Below, one piece after another: positions 61,741 to 64,000 of a DNA stretch of 64,000 bases. Under the pieces are notes generated by a model. That model was not told the DNA's origin and made no database searches. It worked only from the letters and a program-made list of their open reading frames with translations. Each line of letters opens with the position of its first letter. The stretch's first letter is position 1. This DNA comes from Halobacteriales archaeon QS_4_62_28 (GTDB taxonomy: Archaea > Halobacteriota > Halobacteria > Halobacteriales > Haloarculaceae), in contig PXRO01000037.1 in the NCBI GenBank assembly GCA_003021685.1, positions 167,586 through 231,585 of the forward strand. The letters are read 5' to 3'. Both the position numbers and the translations under genes were made by a program.

Positions 61741-62405
61741 GCCAGCACGTCCGTCAGGTCGTCCGGTCGGTCGAAGACGTACTCCGGCCGGTACTCCTCC
61801 CGGTCGGACGGGTCGCGGGGGCACCACGCCGCCTGAAGTCCGGCACCGTGTGCGCCCGCCACGTCGTAGCCCAGCGAGTTGCCGACGTAGAGGGTCGCTT
61901 CGGCCGACCGCTCGATGTCGGCACAGACCGCTTCGAAGGGTTCCGGGTGGGGCTTTCGGCGGGGCATGTCACCGGCGTAGACGACCGAATCGACGCGGTC
62001 GTCGAGGGACAGTGTCTCGACTTTCGGGGCCTGCCGTCGCCGAGGGCCGTTCGTGAGAATCGCGACTGGGCCGTGGTCGCGTGCGACCGACACGGCGGCG
62101 TCTGCACCGTCGCGAAACCGGACTGCGTTGCGGTCGCTCGCGTCGAGCAATCCCGCCGCGAGGTCGTCTGCCGGCACCCGCCGGAGGCCGTGCTGTGCGG
62201 CCACTCGCCGGAAGCCAACCGCGAGATACGACTGCTCGTCGTCGGGGTCCGGCGGCCCGTCGAGGGCGGCCCAGAGTGCCCGGGCACTGCCGAAGGGGTC
62301 GAGGTCGGTTGCCTCGAACGCCGCCTCGTAGAGCGCCGTCTCGTCCTGGGTCCCCTCACACAGGGTTCCGTCGAGGTCGAAAACCACTGCCGTCGGCGTC
62401 GTCAT
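61737..62405 (-). CDS. HAD hydrolase, phosphoglycolate-phosphatase-like
   Basis: 222-residue HAD phosphatase. Motif I VVFDLDGTL (D-x-D-G-T), motif II AILTNGPRR, Lys of motif III in RRKPHPEPF, motif IV YVGNSLGYDVAGA (GN instead of GD). The helical cap lies between motifs I and II. Start at MTTPTAVVF; an upstream in-frame ATG adds nine unlikely residues. Overlaps the APH-like gene, so they are one transcriptional unit. Confidence 0.87.
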   Translation of the reverse strand: MTTPTAVVFDLDGTLCEGTQDETALYEAAFEATDLDPFGSARALWAALDGPPDPDDEQSYLAVGFRRVAAQHGLRRVPADDLAAGLLDASDRNAVRFRDGADAAVSVARDHGPVAILTNGPRRRQAPKVETLSLDDRVDSVVYAGDMPRRKPHPEPFEAVCADIERSAEATLYVGNSLGYDVAGAHGAGLQAAWCPRDPSDREEYRPEYVFDRPDDLTDVLA

Positions 62406-62460
62406 GGCCGCCGCTTGGGGCCCAGCGAGCAAAAGTCACGTGCAAAAAAGGAGGGGGTCC

Positions 62461-62601
62461 CTACTCCTCGTCGCCGCCGTCGGTCACGATCTCGACGGTT
62501 TCGTCGACCTCCTCGTTGAGGAATTCTGGGATCTCTTCGTCGTCTTCAGTCGTCTCGTCCGGTTCGCGTGTCCAGTTGCGAGCGGTGTATTCATGACACA
62601 T
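62461..62601 (-). CDS. 46-residue acidic protein
   Basis: Short gene starting MCHEYTARNWTREPDETTEDD; about 40% D/E. No motif besides an N-terminal Cys-His. Codon use and acidic bias fit an expressed haloarchaeal micro-protein, and similar small acidic ORFs beginning with MCHEY are familiar from haloarchaeal genomes, though I cannot name a family with certainty. A palindromic AGGATTAATCCT (62636-62647) ~35-46 nt upstream could hold its TATA element. Confidence 0.65.
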   Translation of the reverse strand: MCHEYTARNWTREPDETTEDDEEIPEFLNEEVDETVEIVTDGGDEE

Positions 62602-62635
62602 GGTGTCACACCACAACAAGGTCACAGGACGCGAG

Positions 62636-62647
62636 AGGATTAATCCT
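62636..62647 (-). promoter_or_regulatory. Palindrome AGGATTAATCCT upstream of 46-residue gene
   Basis: Perfect 12-bp palindrome containing TTAAT, 35-46 nt upstream of the ATG at 62601 and just past the GGGP synthase stop. Candidate core promoter or operator. Confidence 0.35.
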
Positions 62648-62667
62648 TTCGCACGGCGCGAAAGATG

Positions 62668-63390
62668 TCACTCGCCGGTCGCGGGGGGCGTCTTCGCCGC
62701 CTGTGCGCCTTGAACGGTCTCGCGCACTGCATCGACGCCCTCGTTGTGGACGAGGTCACCGACGACAATCGCATCGGCGTGCTGGGCCATCGTGTGCGCC
62801 GATTCGTAATCGTGGATGCCACCACCGTAGAACAGCGTTGCCTCGTCGAGTGCCCCGGCCGCTGCGCCGACTATATCGGTGTTGCCCAGCATCCCCGAGT
62901 ACTCGACGTAGACGATTTCCTGACTCAGCAAGTGCTCGGCGGCCTCCGCGTAGGCCGCAACCTCGTCGGCGTCGAGGTCACAGTTTGCATCGGTGTACGT
63001 CGCGACCGAGGCGTCGGGGTTCATTACGATGTAGGCCTCAGTAAACGTACGCGACCAGTCGATGTCGTCGTCGATCCGGATCCACTCCTTGTGCGCGCCC
63101 GTGATCCAGGTCACGTCGCCCGCGTTCATCACGACAGGAATCAAATAGCCGTCGTGGCAGTCACTGTGGACCACCGACGCCGGGTTCGATGGCTCGATGT
63201 AAACGGGGATATCGTGCGCCCCGCAGGCCTCGACGACACGTGACATCTTCTTTTCGGTCATCCCGGTGGTTCCGCCGATTTCGATTGCATCGGTTCCGGT
63301 GGCGGCGACATCCTCGAACGTCTCGTCCTCGACCAGCGTCTTGTCGGGGTCGATCTTGACGATGTGGTCCCAGTCCGCCCACGTGCTCAT
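62668..63390 (-). CDS. Geranylgeranylglyceryl phosphate synthase
   Basis: 240-residue (beta/alpha)8 enzyme that joins sn-glycerol-1-phosphate with geranylgeranyl-PP, the first ether bond of archaeal lipids. KIDPDKTL (12-19), [36 protein letters not shown] and [13 protein letters not shown] are family hallmarks for substrate and Mg binding. TATA-like GGTTATACAG centred 28 nt upstream on the minus strand supports the start. Monocistronic. Confidence 0.95.
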   Translation of the reverse strand: MSTWADWDHIVKIDPDKTLVEDETFEDVAATGTDAIEIGGTTGMTEKKMSRVVEACGAHDIPVYIEPSNPASVVHSDCHDGYLIPVVMNAGDVTWITGAHKEWIRIDDDIDWSRTFTEAYIVMNPDASVATYTDANCDLDADEVAAYAEAAEHLLSQEIVYVEYSGMLGNTDIVGAAAGALDEATLFYGGGIHDYESAHTMAQHADAIVVGDLVHNEGVDAVRETVQGAQAAKTPPATGE

Positions 63391-63413
63391 ACGTCCACTG
63401 ACGCAACCCTGGC

Positions 63414-63422
63414 TGTATAACC
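63414..63422 (-). promoter_or_regulatory. TATA box of GGGP synthase
   Basis: Minus-strand GGTTATACA, centred 28 nt before the ATG at 63390. Leaderless-type spacing. Confidence 0.6.
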
Positions 63423-63443
63423 GCTTCGAATGTGCGAGCAGTG

Positions 63444-63740
63444 TTAGACGCTGGCGACGAGCGAGACGTAGTTTATGCGCCCGTCCTCGACGGCCGTTTC
63501 GAGCGCCTAAAGGGAGCGTCGCTCACGCGACCCTGTGAGACACAGCGCCCGGGCGATGGGGTCGGGCAGGTCTGGTACGTCGCCCTCGACGACGACATCG
63601 GACAGTGCCAGACGACCATCCGGAGCGAGCACGCGATCTGTCTCGGCGAGGGCCGCGTCGAGGTCATCTGCCAGACAGAGGACACACTCCGCAAGGACGA
63701 CATCGACGGCACCGTCACTGACCGGGAGTGCCGTCATCTC
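63444..63740 (-). pseudogene. Methyltransferase remnant with in-frame amber
   Basis: Contains the middle of a class I SAM-dependent methyltransferase (DGAVDVVLAECVLCLADD then EtdRVLAPDGRLALSDVV) but no motif I GxGxG upstream; the preceding residues are Cys/Leu/Trp-rich noise. An in-frame TAG at 63507-63509 interrupts it; the same frame continues with [20 protein letters not shown] and a TAA at 63444-63446. So it is 5'-truncated and has a nonsense codon. Pyrrolysine is not expected in haloarchaea. Function, when intact, unknown. Confidence 0.75.
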
Positions 63741-63829
63741 CCCTGGGACTGGTCGCAGGTGGCTGGCAGGTTCGTGGAGTAAGCAGAGCAGGCACCAAAG
63801 CCATTGCCGACGAGCGAGTACACCCACCA

Positions 63830-64000
63830 ATGCTCGGCGGTACGGAACTCACCACGGTACAGGATATCCGCGACGACGGATCGTACGTCTGTACGGTCAG
63901 GGACGCCTACGGCGACGAAGACGAGGTCATCGTCGTCTCCTGTTCAGACGATACTGACCAAGCGGTTAGGGGCTGGATCAACCGCTGTACGCACGAAGCC
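63830..64000 (+). CDS. Rieske-type [2Fe-2S] protein, N-terminal part
   Basis: First 57 codons of a small Rieske ferredoxin-like protein: MLGGTELTTVQDIRDDGSYVCTVRDAYGDEDEVIVVSC, ending at the window edge in RGWINRCTHEA, where C-T-H is the first half of the CxH...CxxH iron-sulfur site. The second half is beyond the window. Divergent from the methyltransferase remnant. Confidence 0.75.
   Translation, partial: MLGGTELTTVQDIRDDGSYVCTVRDAYGDEDEVIVVSCSDDTDQAVRGWINRCTHEA

Noticed and set aside
1..64000. CRISPR arrays or intact insertion sequences
   Set aside because: No regularly spaced direct repeats and no full transposase ORF seen on either strand.

Overview
This 64 kb window is chromosomal DNA from a halophilic archaeon (class Halobacteria). 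The evidence is high G+C content, very acidic proteins, a TFB, a TFS, tubulin-like CetZ proteins, an NreA with a PCNA-binding tail, geranylgeranylglyceryl phosphate synthase, the archaeal 3-dehydroquinate synthase II route, and many genes with a TATA-like box about 27 nt upstream of the start codon (leaderless transcripts). Family or genus cannot be fixed from the sequence alone. No rRNA, tRNA, CRISPR array or intact transposase is visible. Both ends cut genes (TFS on the left, a Rieske-type protein on the right).

Layout. 0-6.4 kb: TFS, small haloarchaeal families, nreA, RNase HI, a PadR regulator divergent from inorganic pyrophosphatase. 6.5-11.3 kb: secreted vWA protein, phosphodiesterase-like enzyme, a 570-nt hairpin-rich gap, a CetZ. 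11.4-20.9 kb: a tightly overlapping operon with a PilB/TadA-type ATPase, a PilC/TadC-type membrane protein and several single-pass exported subunits. This is a type IV pilus-like or secretion machine. 20.9-31.2 kb: housekeeping and redox enzymes, membrane-tethered DHH phosphoesterase, MFS transporter, glycosyltransferase, Nudix hydrolase, Hsp20. 31.2-31.8 kb: a gene-free stretch full of perfect hairpins. 31.8-39 kb: DUF429 protein, an ABC-2 exporter pair, a full ABC exporter, a HAD enzyme and a radical SAM protein. 39.1-40.1 kb: a decayed lipoprotein gene and a VapBC module. 40.4-45.4 kb: aglD, tfb, a CTAG-type DNA methyltransferase (zim) and aroD.

45.4-51.4 kb carries the most intriguing set: vWA protein, Ser/Thr kinase with FHA, PP2C phosphatase, zinc-ribbon/FHA protein and zinc-ribbon membrane protein, all on one strand. 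It looks like a complete reversible phospho-signalling module. It is followed on the other strand by an aromatic amino-acid operon, trpC-trpB-trpA-aroA'-aroB', preceded by two TGTACA boxes. 56.6-64 kb holds an MGMT-like protein lacking the catalytic Cys, an UPF0175/PIN-like pair, a second CetZ, aspS, a phosphotransferase-HAD pair, a tiny acidic protein, GGGP synthase, a methyltransferase pseudogene and the start of a Rieske protein.

Three ~70-88 nt palindromic elements of one family each begin exactly at the TGA stop codon of a gene (6331, 24586, 27234). Together with the hairpin region at 31.2-31.8 kb these are the main non-coding signals of interest.
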